DNA of 64,000 nt, taken from contig NZ_VXCP01000002.1 in the NCBI RefSeq assembly GCF_011355085.1, positions 124,001-188,000 of the forward strand, in the 5' to 3' direction. The position numbers and the translations under genes are program-made. Positions 29,022 through 38,360 of this stretch are shown in pieces. The notes beneath the pieces were generated by a model. It searched no databases. It worked only from the letters and a program-made list of their open reading frames with translations, and was not told the DNA's origin. The first letter of the stretch is position 1; each line of letters opens with the position of its first letter. Origin of the DNA: Pseudomonas akapageensis (GTDB lineage Bacteria; Pseudomonadota; Gammaproteobacteria; Pseudomonadales; Pseudomonadaceae).

Positions 29022-31061
29022 TTACTTGATGCGCTGACCTGGCTTGGCGCCGCTGTCGGGGCTCAGCAGGTAGATCTGTTCCCCGCCAGGACCGGCAGCC
29101 ATGACCATGCCTTCGGACATGCCGAAACGCATTTTGCGTGGCTTGAGGTTGGCGATCATCATGGTCAGGCGACCTTCGAGCTCGGCCGGGTTCGGGTAAG
29201 CCGACTTGATGCCCGAGAACACATTGCGCTGCTCGTCACCGATATCCAGGGTCAGGCGCAGCAGCTTGTCGGCACCCTCCACGGCTTCGGCCTTGACGAT
29301 CAGGGCGACGCGCAGGTCCACGGCAGCGAAGGTGTCGAACTCGATCTCGGCCGCCAGCGGTTCCTTGAGCAGCTCGCCGTTGCCGGTGGGGGCGCTGGTC
29401 TGGCTGGCGGTCAGGTCCTCTTTGGAGGCGTCGGTCATGGCTTGTACCTTGGCCGGGTCGATGCGGGTCATCAGAGCCTTGAACGGGTTCAGCTTGTGGT
29501 TGGCGAGCAGGGTCTTGTGGTCGTCCCAGTTCAGCGAAGCGACGTTCAGGAACGCCTCGGCATCGGCCGCCAGCAACGGCAGGACCGGCTTGAGGAAGAT
29601 CACCAGCTGGCGGAACAGGTTCACACCCAGGGCGCACACGGCCTGGACTTCGTCCTGCTTGCCTTCCTGCTTGGCCAGTGCCCATGGCGCCTTGTCGGCG
29701 ATCCAGGCGTTGGCACGGTCGGCCAGGCCCATGATTTCACGCATGGCGCGAGCGAAGTCTCGGGATTCGTAGGCGTCAGCAATGCTTGGTGCGGCGGCCA
29801 GGAAAGCTTCGGTCAGTTCCGGTGCGGCATTGCCGGCCACCAGCACGCCGTCGTTGCCCTTGTGGATGAAACCGGCGCAACGGCTGGCAATGTTGACCAC
29901 CTTGCCGACCAGGTCCGAGTTGACCTTCTGCACGAAGTCTTCCAGGTTCAGGTCCAGATCGTCGACGCCACGACCCAGCTTGGCGGCGTAGTAGTAGCGC
30001 AGGTATTCCGGCGACAGGTGATCCAGGTAAGTGCGGGCCTTGATGAAGGTGCCGCGCGACTTGGACATTTTCTGGCCATTGACGGTCAGGTAGCCGTGCA
30101 CGTTGATGGCGGTCGGCTTGCGGTAGCCGGCGCCTTCGAGCATGGCTGGCCAGAACAGGGCGTGGAAGTTGACGATGTCCTTGCCGATGAAATGGTACAG
30201 CTCGGCGGTGGAATCCTTGGCCCAATAGGCGTCGAAGTCCAGTTCCGGGCGGCGGGCGCAGAGGTTCTTGAAGCTGGCCATGTAACCGATCGGCGCATCC
30301 AGCCAGACATAGAAGTATTTGCCTGGCTCATCCGGGATCTCGAAGCCGAAATACGGTGCATCGCGGGAAATGTCCCACTCTTGCAGACCGGAATCCAGCC
30401 ATTCGGCGATCTTGTTGGCCACGGCGTCCTGCAGGGTGCCGCTGCGGGTCCAGCCCTGCAGCATGGCCTGGAAGTCAGGCAGCTTGAAGAAGAAGTGCTG
30501 GGAGTCCTTGAGCACCGGGGTGGCGCCGGAAATCGCCGATTTCGGGTTCTTCAGTTCGGTCGGGGCGTAGGTCGCGCCGCATTTTTCGCAGTTGTCGCCG
30601 TACTGGTCCTCGGCCGCGCATTTCGGGCAGGTGCCCTTGATGAAGCGGTCGGCCAGGAACATCTGCTTTTCCGGGTCGAAGTACTGGGTGATCGAGCGCG
30701 TGGCGATATGCCCGGCTTCACGCAGCTTCAGGTAGATGTGGCTCGACAGCTCGCGGTTTTCCTCGGCATGGGTCGAGTGGAAGTTGTCGAAGTCCACCAG
30801 GAAGTCAGCGAAGTCGCCGCTGTGTTCGGCCTGGACCGCTGCGATCAGCTGCTCCGGGGTGATGCCTTCCTTTTCGGCGCGCAACATGATCGCCGAGCCG
30901 TGGGCATCATCCGCGCAGACATAGACGCACTGGTTACCGCGATGCTTCTGGAAGCGCACCCACATGTCGGTCTGGATGTACTCGAGCATGTGGCCAAGGT
31001 GAATGGAACCATTGGCATAGGGCAGGGCGCTGGTGACGAGGATCTTGCGTGGCTCGGACAT
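29022..31061 (-). CDS. metG: Methionyl-tRNA synthetase
   Basis: A 679-aa class I synthetase. The HIGH-type motif NGSIHLGHM lies at the N-terminus, a zinc knuckle ([17 protein letters not shown]) around residues 145-161, and [10 protein letters not shown] near 335. A C-terminal EMAP/Trbp111-like tRNA-binding domain (from about 575) contributes to dimerisation. It is divergent from mrp, as in many gamma-proteobacteria. Confidence 0.98.
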   Translation of the reverse strand: MSEPRKILVTSALPYANGSIHLGHMLEYIQTDMWVRFQKHRGNQCVYVCADDAHGSAIMLRAEKEGITPEQLIAAVQAEHSGDFADFLVDFDNFHSTHAEENRELSSHIYLKLREAGHIATRSITQYFDPEKQMFLADRFIKGTCPKCAAEDQYGDNCEKCGATYAPTELKNPKSAISGATPVLKDSQHFFFKLPDFQAMLQGWTRSGTLQDAVANKIAEWLDSGLQEWDISRDAPYFGFEIPDEPGKYFYVWLDAPIGYMASFKNLCARRPELDFDAYWAKDSTAELYHFIGKDIVNFHALFWPAMLEGAGYRKPTAINVHGYLTVNGQKMSKSRGTFIKARTYLDHLSPEYLRYYYAAKLGRGVDDLDLNLEDFVQKVNSDLVGKVVNIASRCAGFIHKGNDGVLVAGNAAPELTEAFLAAAPSIADAYESRDFARAMREIMGLADRANAWIADKAPWALAKQEGKQDEVQAVCALGVNLFRQLVIFLKPVLPLLAADAEAFLNVASLNWDDHKTLLANHKLNPFKALMTRIDPAKVQAMTDASKEDLTASQTSAPTGNGELLKEPLAAEIEFDTFAAVDLRVALIVKAEAVEGADKLLRLTLDIGDEQRNVFSGIKSAYPNPAELEGRLTMMIANLKPRKMRFGMSEGMVMAAGPGGEQIYLLSPDSGAKPGQRIK

Positions 31062-31244
31062 GGGGCTCGGCTACTTGATGTGAAACGAAGACCCGACACT
31101 ATAAAGGGACGGGAAATTTATTTCACCCCATGGGCGCCTGTGGAGGTGTTCATGGATGGATTCAATGCAGCGAAACCTGCTTTCGCAGCGTCAGAACGGT
31201 TAGGATAGCCACCTAATTTGCTCAGTCTTTTATCGGGAGTGCCC

Positions 31245-32339
31245 ATGAGCGCCGTCAATCGCGCAACGGTGGAAGCCGTCCTTCGTCAATACACCGACCC
31301 TTATCTGAACCAGGATCCGGTCAGCGCCGGGTGTGTCCGCGCCATCGACATCCAGGGCGATCGTGTCAGTGTGCAACTGGAACTGGGTTACGCCGCCGGT
31401 CTGTTCAAGAACGGCTGGGCGCAGATACTGCAGATGGCCATCGAAGGGCTCGACGGCGTCAGCTCGGCCAAGGTCGAGGTCAACTGCGTGATCGCGGCGC
31501 ACAAGGCCCAGGCGCAGATTCCGGGCATGGCCAATGTGAAGAACATTGTTGCCGTGGCATCAGGCAAGGGCGGTGTCGGCAAGTCGACCACCGCTGCCAA
31601 CCTGGCCCTGGCCCTGGCGCGCGAAGGTGCCCGGGTGGGAATTCTCGACGCGGATATCTACGGTCCGAGCCAGGGGGTGATGTTCGGCATCGCCGAAGGC
31701 ACCCGGCCCAAGGTCAAGGATCAGAAATGGTTCGTGCCGCTCGAGGCGCATGGCGTGGAGGTCATGTCCATGGCTTTCCTGACCGACGACAACACGCCGA
31801 TGGTCTGGCGCGGCCCGATGGTTTCCGGTGCCTTGCTGCAATTGATCACCCAGACGGCCTGGAACGACCTGGACTACCTGGTCATCGACATGCCACCGGG
31901 TACCGGTGACATCCAGCTGACCCTGGCGCAGAAAGTGCCGGTGGCTGGTGCCGTGATCGTGACCACGCCCCAGGACCTGGCCCTGCTCGACGCCAAAAAG
32001 GGTGTGGAAATGTTCCGCAAGGTCAACATTCCGGTACTCGGCGTAGTCGAGAACATGGCTGTGCATATCTGCTCGAACTGCGGTCATGCCGAGCATCTGT
32101 TCGGTGAGGGCGGTGGCGAGAAGCTGGCTGCGCAATATGGCGTCGATCTGCTGGCTTCGTTGCCGTTGTCGATGCTGATTCGCGAGCAGGCCGACAGTGG
32201 CAAGCCGACGGCGATCGCCGAGCCGGAAAGCCAGATTGCCATGGTGTATCAGGAGTTGGCCCGTCAGGTGGGCGCGCGGATTGTGCTGCAGGAAGCAGCG
32301 GCGCCGGCGATGCCGAACATTACTATCAGCGACGATTGA
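31245..32339 (+). CDS. apbC: Iron-sulfur cluster carrier ATPase Mrp/ApbC
   Basis: A 364-aa protein. An N-terminal MIP18/DUF59 domain (about 1-90) is followed by a deviant Walker A, SGKGGVGKSTTAANLALAL, and the cluster-binding CSNCGH motif near 272. It carries and transfers Fe-S clusters in the cytoplasm. The start ATG 31245 is nine codons inside the longest frame; a GGGAG site precedes it. A repeat element and terminator follow. Confidence 0.95.
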   Translation: MSAVNRATVEAVLRQYTDPYLNQDPVSAGCVRAIDIQGDRVSVQLELGYAAGLFKNGWAQILQMAIEGLDGVSSAKVEVNCVIAAHKAQAQIPGMANVKNIVAVASGKGGVGKSTTAANLALALAREGARVGILDADIYGPSQGVMFGIAEGTRPKVKDQKWFVPLEAHGVEVMSMAFLTDDNTPMVWRGPMVSGALLQLITQTAWNDLDYLVIDMPPGTGDIQLTLAQKVPVAGAVIVTTPQDLALLDAKKGVEMFRKVNIPVLGVVENMAVHICSNCGHAEHLFGEGGGEKLAAQYGVDLLASLPLSMLIREQADSGKPTAIAEPESQIAMVYQELARQVGARIVLQEAAAPAMPNITISDD

Positions 32340-32353
32340 TTTCGGCTGAAGGT

Positions 32354-32453
32354 CTCGTTCCCACGCTCTGCGTGGGAATGCCCCCGGCGACGCTCCGCGT
32401 CGCGGACGCTGGAGCGTCTGACACTGCATTCCCACGCTCTGCGTGGGAATGAG
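32354..32453. repeat. REPIN-like element, family A copy 2
   Basis: Arms CTCGTTCCCACGCTCTGCGT... (32354-32381) and GCATTCCCACGCTCTGCGTG... (32426-32453) flank a 44-base centre containing GACGCTGGAGCGTC. The right arm repeats the central CTCTGCG in the same orientation, so the outer symmetry is slightly degraded relative to copy 1. Confidence 0.88.
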
Positions 32454-32485
32454 GCACACGAGACACGAGGCTTTTCTGCGGGCAC

Positions 32486-32520
32486 AAAAAAGCCCCGCTT
32501 TTGAGGGCGGGGCTTTTTTT
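32486..32520. terminator. Bidirectional terminator mrp / csp
   Basis: AGCCCCGC (32491-32498) pairs with GCGGGGCT (32507-32514), with an A-run before and a T-run after. It lies between convergent genes, 16 bp from the csp stop. Confidence 0.92.
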
Positions 32521-32535
32521 ACTGTTCAGTACAAG

Positions 32536-32745
32536 TTAGATAACTTGAACTTCTTCAGCTTGCATGCCTTTCTGGCCGCGGGTAGCGACGAAAGAAACTT
32601 GCTGGCCTTCTTTCAGGCTTTTGAAGCCGTCAGCCTGGATAGCTTTGAAGTGTACGAACAGGTCGTCACCGGATTGTGGGGTGATGAAGCCGAAGCCTTT
32701 TTCATCGTTGAACCACTTAACGGTACCGGTTTGGCGATTGGACAT
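32536..32745 (-). CDS. Cold-shock domain protein, CspA family
   Basis: A 69-aa single-domain RNA/DNA chaperone. Both nucleic-acid motifs are present: RNP1 KGFGFI and RNP2 DLFVHF, with WFN and aromatic partners. The ribosome site AAGGAGATACACC is strong. An untranslated leader of unknown length precedes it in the 320-bp gap to dcd. Which of the several Pseudomonas Csp paralogues it is cannot be decided here. Confidence 0.95.
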   Translation of the reverse strand: MSNRQTGTVKWFNDEKGFGFITPQSGDDLFVHFKAIQADGFKSLKEGQQVSFVATRGQKGMQAEEVQVI

Positions 32746-33065
32746 GGTGTATCTCCTTGGACAAAGTTAACTACGGCTCAGGAAACGCCCTGGCCGAGAC
32801 TGAGTGCAAAGAGCAGGAAAATTCATGAAGATGGTTTGATCGTAATCTAACATCGGGTAGAGATTCTCAGTGACACAAGCAGCACAGTGGCGTCACCATA
32901 ACCCTTTTTCCGAGACCTGCCAATGGTCTTGTTCAGGTTTCGCGCTTTTCATGACTAGCGGTGCGCGTCAGCCGATACAGGGCCATTTCATGACTTTGAA
33001 CCCGGCGCCCGGCCCGGTAAGATGCGGCACAGAATTTTTCCACCTCGCTATTCAGGACACCCGCC
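32746..33065. other. Divergent leader region csp / dcd
   Basis: These 320 bp contain the leaders and promoters of the cold-shock gene (left) and dcd (right). I see no gene and no clear promoter match. A long 5' leader is usual for cold-shock genes. Confidence 0.5.
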
Positions 33066-33632
33066 ATGAGCATCAAATCGGATAAGTGGATTCGCCGCAT
33101 GGCGCAAGAGCACGGCATGATCGAGCCTTTCGTCGAGCGTCAGGTGCGCGGCGAGGGCGCGGACCGGCTGATCTCCTTCGGGGTCTCGAGCTACGGTTAC
33201 GACGTGCGTTGCGCCGATGAATTCAAGGTGTTCACCAACATCAACTCGGCGACCGTCGATCCGAAAAACTTCGACGAGAAGAGCTTCGTCGACATCAAGA
33301 GCGACGTCTGCATCATCCCGCCGAACTCATTCGCCCTGGCCCGCACCGTCGAATACTTCCGCATTCCGCGCAATGTCCTGACCATCTGTCTGGGCAAGAG
33401 CACCTACGCCCGCTGCGGGATTATCGTGAATGTGACACCGCTCGAGCCTGAGTGGGAGGGACATGTCACCCTGGAATTCTCCAACACCACGACGTTGCCG
33501 GCGAAAATCTACGCCAACGAAGGCGTGGCACAGATGCTGTTCCTGGAGTCCGATGAGGAATGTGAAGTTTCCTATAAGGACCGTGGCGGCAAGTATCAGG
33601 GCCAGCGTGGCGTGACACTGCCACGCACCTGA
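33066..33632 (+). CDS. dcd: dCTP deaminase
   Basis: A 188-aa trimeric enzyme converting dCTP to dUTP for thymidylate synthesis. Conserved blocks are [17 protein letters not shown], the substrate loop [24 protein letters not shown] with the catalytic glutamate, and [18 protein letters not shown] at the C-terminus. Length equals family size. Confidence 0.97.
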   Translation: MSIKSDKWIRRMAQEHGMIEPFVERQVRGEGADRLISFGVSSYGYDVRCADEFKVFTNINSATVDPKNFDEKSFVDIKSDVCIIPPNSFALARTVEYFRIPRNVLTICLGKSTYARCGIIVNVTPLEPEWEGHVTLEFSNTTTLPAKIYANEGVAQMLFLESDEECEVSYKDRGGKYQGQRGVTLPRT

Positions 33633-33740
33633 TTGAACCCTGCGAGGGAATTCCTTCGCTCACCAGGCACTCCAACGGTTGAATTGTTCCGGCTGCATGA
33701 AGCAGGTCGGACCGGATCGGACCTCGCTCAGGAGTGCCTC

Positions 33741-33950
33741 ATGAAAATCGACCCGAAAATCACTGCCAAACTGGCGATGCTGCAGCCCAATCACGTGGGG
33801 GTGCTTGCCTGGACGCTGCTGGCTCACCCTCAGGCCGACATGGCGGGCGGCATTCCCGGTCAACCCGACCCCGATACCCCCAACGAGCAGCCCACCGAGC
33901 CTGGTGAGCCCACCCTGCCGGATGAGCCACCTCCTGCACCAGTCGCCTGA
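33741..33950 (+). CDS. Small proline-rich hypothetical protein
   Basis: A 69-aa protein preceded by AGGAGTGCCTC, a good ribosome site, at ATG 33741. The first 37 residues (MKIDPKITAKLAMLQPNHVG...) look like an amphipathic helical segment. The C-terminal third is almost entirely Pro/Glu/Asp/Thr (PDTPNEQPTEPGEP). It follows dcd by 108 bp and converges with the ABC ATPase gene 15 bp away. I do not recognise the family; coding is supported by the start signal and high-GC codon use. Confidence 0.65.
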   Translation: MKIDPKITAKLAMLQPNHVGVLAWTLLAHPQADMAGGIPGQPDPDTPNEQPTEPGEPTLPDEPPPAPVA

Positions 33951-33965
33951 CGCACGGGCGGCAGC

Positions 33966-34730
33966 CTATTTCAGGTTGCCGCTCAAGAACTGCCGCAAAC
34001 GTTCGCTTTTCGGGTTGCCGAGCACATCGGCCGGCGCCCCTTCTTCCTCGACCAGCCCCTGATGCAAGAACAGCACCTGGCTGGACACCTGCCGGGCAAA
34101 GCTCATTTCGTGGGTGACCATGATCATGGTCCGGCCTTCCTCGGCCAGCCCCTGGATGACGCGCAGCACTTCGCCGACCAGTTCCGGGTCAAGCGCCGAA
34201 GTGGGTTCATCGAACAGCATGACTTCCGGCTCCATGGCCAGGGCGCGGGCGATGGCGACACGCTGTTGCTGGCCGCCAGAGAGAAAGGCCGGGTATTGAT
34301 CGGCCACTCGGCTGGCCAGGCCAACCTTGTCCAGGTAGCGCCGGGCCCGCTCTTCGGCTTCCTGCTTGCTCACGCCCAGCACCCGGCGCGGCGCCATGCT
34401 GATGTTTTCCAGTACGCTCAGGTGGCTCCACAGGTTGAAATGCTGGAACACCATGGCCAGGCGGGTACGGATGCGCTGCAATTCATTGGCGTCGGCCACG
34501 TGCATGCCGTGGCGGTCATGAACCATCCGTACCGGCTGGCCGTCCAGGGACATGCTGCCCTCGTTGGGCTGCTCAAGGAAATTGATGCAGCGCAGGAAGG
34601 TGCTTTTGCCCGAGCCACTGGCGCCGATCAGGCTGATCACGTCGCCGGTCTTGGCCTTGAGTGAAACGCCTTTGAGCACTTTGTGCTCGCCGTAGCTTTT
34701 GTGCAGGCCTTCAATGGTCAGTTTGTACAT
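33966..34730 (-). CDS. Basic amino acid ABC transporter ATPase, HisP/AotP family
   Basis: A 254-aa ATPase. Walker A GASGSGKST near residue 37, a HisP-type insertion (VHDRHGMHVADANELQRIR), signature LSGGQQQR and Walker [17 protein letters not shown]. The insertion and the C-terminal RLRQFLSGNLK are hallmarks of arginine/ornithine/histidine transporters. The start at 34728-34730 gives the family N-terminus MYKLTIEGLHKSYG. Last gene of the operon SBP-permease-permease-hydrolase-ATPase. Confidence 0.92.
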   Translation of the reverse strand: MYKLTIEGLHKSYGEHKVLKGVSLKAKTGDVISLIGASGSGKSTFLRCINFLEQPNEGSMSLDGQPVRMVHDRHGMHVADANELQRIRTRLAMVFQHFNLWSHLSVLENISMAPRRVLGVSKQEAEERARRYLDKVGLASRVADQYPAFLSGGQQQRVAIARALAMEPEVMLFDEPTSALDPELVGEVLRVIQGLAEEGRTMIMVTHEMSFARQVSSQVLFLHQGLVEEEGAPADVLGNPKSERLRQFLSGNLK

Positions 34731-34743
34731 GCGCAAGGCATCC

Positions 34744-35859
34744 TCAAGGCGAAAGTAGGTAGCCGGTTCGATAGGCTTCGCGGCCGGCAATATGGGCGAT
34801 CACCATGCCGGCGGTGGCCATGCGTCGTAGCGAACGGGCATACAGCAAGCCTGTTTGTTCGTTGCGCACAGGGGTGACGCTGTCGCTGACCGGGTCGATG
34901 ATCTCGGCGATCAGTTGCCCGGCCTGCAGGAATTCACCGGGCCTGGCGTGGAATACCAGCAAGCCGCCGATCGGCGTGGCCACAGGCTCCACACCGGCCA
35001 GGGGCGTCGCCGGGTACGGCAAGGGTGGCAATGGAGCGGGCTCACCCTCGATGGCGCCAAAGCGGACCAGGTACTTGAGAATCGCCTCGCAGTCGGCAGT
35101 CGCCAGCGGATGGGACACGTCGCCCTGGCCGCGCAATTCCACCGTGACCGAGAAGCTGCCCTGGGGAATCGGATAATGCTCGCCGAAACGCTGCTGCAAT
35201 TGCCACCAGACCAGCGTGAAGCATTCGTCGAACGACTGTCCTCCCGAGTCGGTGGCCAACAGGCTGGCCTGGGCGCCCAGGTAGCGCGACAGGGGTTCGA
35301 CCTGGGGCCAGGCTTCCGGCGTGGTGTAGAGGTGTTCCACGGCTTCGAAGTCGCAGTGCAGGTCGAGCACCATGTCGGCATCGCACGCCAGCCGTTGCAG
35401 GGTCAGACGCTGGGACTGCAGCGGGGTCGCAGCGGTCAGGCGCGTCAGTGCCCGGCGCAGGCTGGAACGGACCAGTTCGAGGTTGTGCTGTGGGTCGTCG
35501 GTGAGCTGGGATTCGATCTCGTCACCGACTTCATCGCTGAGGTCGAGGAAGTTGCGGTTGAAGTTTTCCCCGCTTTGCAGCTCATAGCGCCCCAGCGGGA
35601 CATCCATCAGCACTTGTTCCAGGCCCACCGGGTTGGCGATGGGCACCAGGACGATTTCACTGCGCAGCAGGCCCTGGGCTTCCAGGGCGCCGAGGCGCTG
35701 CTTGAGGTGCCAGGCCACCAGCATGCCGGGCAGTTCGTCGGCATGCAGCGAAGCCTGGATGTAAATTTTGCCGGCGCCCTGCGGGCCGAAGTGAAAACTG
35801 TGGATCTGCCGGGCGATGCCAGGCACCGGGGCAAGAAGCGCATGTATCCGATGGTGCAT
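34744..35859 (-). CDS. M14/AstE-like zinc deacylase in an ABC transporter operon
   Basis: A 371-aa protein of the succinylglutamate desuccinylase/aspartoacylase family. Zinc ligands are visible in ASLHADELPGM (H and E) and LDLHCD (H). The conserved NPVGLEQ and GENFNRNF motifs bind substrate carboxylate. A C-terminal biotinyl-lipoyl-like beta domain (about 285-350) is typical. It is inserted between the permease and ATPase genes of a basic amino acid transporter. I infer that it deacylates an acylated amino acid brought in by that transporter. Confidence 0.85.
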   Translation of the reverse strand: MHHRIHALLAPVPGIARQIHSFHFGPQGAGKIYIQASLHADELPGMLVAWHLKQRLGALEAQGLLRSEIVLVPIANPVGLEQVLMDVPLGRYELQSGENFNRNFLDLSDEVGDEIESQLTDDPQHNLELVRSSLRRALTRLTAATPLQSQRLTLQRLACDADMVLDLHCDFEAVEHLYTTPEAWPQVEPLSRYLGAQASLLATDSGGQSFDECFTLVWWQLQQRFGEHYPIPQGSFSVTVELRGQGDVSHPLATADCEAILKYLVRFGAIEGEPAPLPPLPYPATPLAGVEPVATPIGGLLVFHARPGEFLQAGQLIAEIIDPVSDSVTPVRNEQTGLLYARSLRRMATAGMVIAHIAGREAYRTGYLLSP

Positions 35860-35867
35860 GAAAAGTC

Positions 35868-36578
35868 CTAGTGTGCAGGGCCGAGAAAGGCCAGCCAGCG
35901 CCGTTCAGCCAGGCGGAACAGGCCGACCAGGGTGAAGGTTACCGTCAGGTAAATCAGTGCGGCAATGCCGAATGACTCGAAGGTCATGAAGGTAGCCGAG
36001 TTGGCATCGCGGGCGACCTTGAGGATGTCCGGCACAGTGGCGGTGAAGGCCACGGTGGTCGAGTGCAGCATCAGAATCACCTCGTTACTGTAGAACGGCA
36101 ACGAGCGGCGCAAGGCCGACGGCATGATGATGTAAGCATAGAGCTTCCAGCCGCGCAGGCCATAGGCCTTGGCCGCCTCGACTTCACCATGGTTCATGCT
36201 GCGGATGGCACCGGCGAAGATTTCCGTGGTGTAGGCGCAGGTGTTCAGGGCAAAGGCCAGGATGGTGCAGTTCAAGGCGTCGCGAAAGAACGCGTCGAGC
36301 ACCGGCTGGGCACGCACTGCGGCGATGCTGTAGATGCCGGTGTAGCAGATCAGCAACTGGATATACAGCGGCGTGCCTCGGAACAGGTAGGTGTAGAACT
36401 GCACCGGCCAGCGAATCCAGAAGCGACGCGAGACCCTGGCGATCGACAAGGGTATCGACATCAGGAAGCCGATGAACAGCGACGCCGTCAGCAGCCACAT
36501 CGTCATGGCCAGGCCGGTGATGTGGTTACCGTCGCTGTAGAGAAACGCGCGCCAGTATTCCTGTAGCAATTCAATCAT
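35868..36578 (-). CDS. Basic amino acid ABC transporter permease, HisM type
   Basis: A 236-aa permease. Membrane segments alternate with the EAA loop IIMPSALRRSLPFYSNEVILM. The N-terminal block LLQEYWRAFLYSDGNHITGLAMT is typical of HisM/AotM. Its start overlaps the upstream permease stop by four bases. Confidence 0.92.
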   Translation of the reverse strand: MIELLQEYWRAFLYSDGNHITGLAMTMWLLTASLFIGFLMSIPLSIARVSRRFWIRWPVQFYTYLFRGTPLYIQLLICYTGIYSIAAVRAQPVLDAFFRDALNCTILAFALNTCAYTTEIFAGAIRSMNHGEVEAAKAYGLRGWKLYAYIIMPSALRRSLPFYSNEVILMLHSTTVAFTATVPDILKVARDANSATFMTFESFGIAALIYLTVTFTLVGLFRLAERRWLAFLGPAH

Positions 36579-37303
36579 CGCACGGCCTCCCGGGTGCCCA
36601 CGTTATAGCGTCGTTCCATCCAGCGCAGGACCAGGTTGGACGCACTGGTGATCGCCAGGTAGATCAGCGCCGCCAGGACCAGAAAATAGAACAATTGATA
36701 AGTGCTTTTGCCCGCATCCTGGGAGGCCTTGACCAGATCGGCCAGGCCGATGATCGAGACCAACGCGGTGGCTTTGAGCATCACCATCCAGTTATTGCCA
36801 ATGCCTGGCAGGGCAAAGCGCATCATCTGTGGGAACACGACGAAGCGAAAGCGCTGGCCGCGCGTGAGCCCGTAGGCGGTGGCCGCTTCGACCTGGCCGC
36901 GGGGCACGGCGAGGATCGCGCCGCGGAAGGTTTCGGTGAAGTACGCCCCGTAGATGAAACCCAGGGTAATGACCCCGGCACTGAAGGGGTCGATCTCGAT
37001 GTATTCCCACTCCAGGTATTCGGTCAGGCTGGTCAGCCAGGTTTGCAGGCTGTAGAAAATCAGCAGCATCAGCACCAGATCCGGCACGCCGCGAATCAGC
37101 GTGGTGTAGCACTGTGCAGGAATTCGCAGCATTCGTGAGCCTGAAAGCTTGGCGCTGGCGCCGATCAGGCCCAGCACAACGCTCACCAGCAGCGACAGAA
37201 AGGATAATTTGATGGTCATCCAGGTGCCTTGCAACAGCAGGGGGCCAAAGCCCTTCAAGCTGAAAGCCGAGAGCCCCAGGTGCTGCAACAGGTCATCGAA
37301 CAT
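36575..37303 (-). CDS. Basic amino acid ABC transporter permease, HisQ type
   Basis: A 242-aa permease with the family start FSLKGFGPLLLQGTWMTIKLS and an EAA loop around VVFPQMMRFALPGIGNNWMVM. It pairs with the HisM-type protein. A 67-bp gap with a perfect hairpin separates it from the binding-protein gene upstream. Confidence 0.92.
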   Translation of the reverse strand: MFDDLLQHLGLSAFSLKGFGPLLLQGTWMTIKLSFLSLLVSVVLGLIGASAKLSGSRMLRIPAQCYTTLIRGVPDLVLMLLIFYSLQTWLTSLTEYLEWEYIEIDPFSAGVITLGFIYGAYFTETFRGAILAVPRGQVEAATAYGLTRGQRFRFVVFPQMMRFALPGIGNNWMVMLKATALVSIIGLADLVKASQDAGKSTYQLFYFLVLAALIYLAITSASNLVLRWMERRYNVGTREAVR

Positions 37304-37330
37304 GAATCAGGCCTTAGGCAGTCGTTGAGA

Positions 37331-37360
37331 GGCGCTCATTCCCGCCTGGGAATGAGCGCC
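37331..37360 (-). other. Perfect hairpin between binding-protein and permease genes
   Basis: GGCGCTCATTCCC (37331-37343) is the exact reverse complement of 37348-37360, with a 4-base loop. It lies 10 bp downstream of the binding-protein stop. There is no U-run. Its position matches the hairpin downstream of aatJ at 2683-2713. Confidence 0.8.
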
Positions 37361-37370
37361 GGGTTGCAGC

Positions 37371-38150
37371 TTATTTGCCGCTGTACAGGTTCAGGTCGCC
37401 GAAGTGTTTCTTCTGGATAGTGGCATAGGTGCCATCATCGTGTAACGCTTTGATACCTTTATCCAAAAGTGCTTTCAGCTCAGTGTTACCTTTCTTAATA
37501 CCCACTGCGGTGATTGCTGGCAGCAGAGGATCGTCAACCGGCTTGCTCACTTCATAATCGGCGCCTTGTGGCGACTTCAGGAAGCCCAGTTCGGCTTGCA
37601 GCATATCCTGGACGGAGGCATCCAGACGGCCGGAGGTCAGGTCAGCATAGACCTGGTCCTGGTTGGCATAGGCCTTGGTTTCTACCCCGGCCTTGTCCAA
37701 TACGGCCTTGGCGTAGGCTTCTTGAATAGTGCCCTGCTCGTAACCGACTTTTTTACCTTTGAGGGAAGCCGCATCGCTCAGGCCGGAGCCTTTTTTGAAC
37801 ACGAAAGACGTGGGGCCCGAGAACAGTTCGGTGGAGAAGTCGATGGCCTTTTGACGCGCCTCGGTTACGGTCATCGAAGAGATCACGCCGTCGAACTTGT
37901 TGGCTTTCAGGCCAGGGATCATGCCGTCGAAATCGCTTTCGACCCACTTGCACGTGACCTTCAGTTCAGCGCAAATCGCGTTGCCCAGGTCGATGTCGAA
38001 GCCGACCAGGCTGCCATCGGCGGCCTTGGATTCAAAAGGGGCGTAGGAAGGATCGACGCCAAAGCGCAGCTCTTTGTATTCCTTGGCCAGGGTGGAGCCT
38101 GCCGACAGACATAGAGCCAGTGCAGACAGCGTCAGCCATGCTTTTTTCAT
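37371..38150 (-). CDS. Periplasmic basic amino acid binding protein
   Basis: A 259-aa SBP_bac_3 protein. Signal peptide MKKAWLTLSALALCLSAGST, cleavage near TLA-KEY. The family motif GVDPSYAPFESKAADGSLVG follows, then FDGMIPGLKANKFDGVISSM. Similarity is to lysine/arginine/ornithine and histidine binding proteins; the exact ligand is undetermined. It is first in a five-gene operon with a sigma-54-like promoter 78 bp upstream. Confidence 0.93.
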   Translation of the reverse strand: MKKAWLTLSALALCLSAGSTLAKEYKELRFGVDPSYAPFESKAADGSLVGFDIDLGNAICAELKVTCKWVESDFDGMIPGLKANKFDGVISSMTVTEARQKAIDFSTELFSGPTSFVFKKGSGLSDAASLKGKKVGYEQGTIQEAYAKAVLDKAGVETKAYANQDQVYADLTSGRLDASVQDMLQAELGFLKSPQGADYEVSKPVDDPLLPAITAVGIKKGNTELKALLDKGIKALHDDGTYATIQKKHFGDLNLYSGK

Positions 38151-38227
38151 TGTGCAGTCCTTAGATCCAAATCAGCATTGGAAAAGCGAAAGGTACGTTA
38201 CCGGCAAATGCCAGACTTCACAGATAT

Positions 38228-38243
38228 AGCAAGTTCCGCACCA
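38228..38243 (-). promoter_or_regulatory. Sigma-54-like promoter of the basic amino acid ABC operon
   Basis: Minus-strand TGGTGC, five bases (GGAAC), TTGCT. GG and GC are ten bases apart, and the -12 element is perfect. The -24 element differs from TGGCAC at two positions. It lies about 78 bp upstream of the binding-protein start. No activator gene is adjacent. Confidence 0.65.
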
Positions 38244-38316
38244 TAGTGCTCGAACAAGTGTTTGAGCGGTGTGCTCAAAAGCCTTGTCGCTCAGCGGTGC
38301 GTCCCCCCTCCAGCTT

Positions 38317-38355
38317 GCTCACATGCGCGCACCAAAAGAGTGCGCGCATGTGAGC
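38317..38355 (-). terminator. 15-bp perfect hairpin after quiP
   Basis: GCTCACATGCGCGCA (38317-38331) is the reverse complement of 38341-38355, with a 9-base loop, beginning 5 bp past the quiP stop. No T-run follows on the minus strand. Confidence 0.65.
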
Positions 38356-38360
38356 TCTCA

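Noticed and set aside
28863-31208. A 781-codon open frame on the plus strand opposite metG
   Set aside because: It is fully antisense to metG, which has all synthetase motifs; the frame is open only because of high-GC third-position bias.
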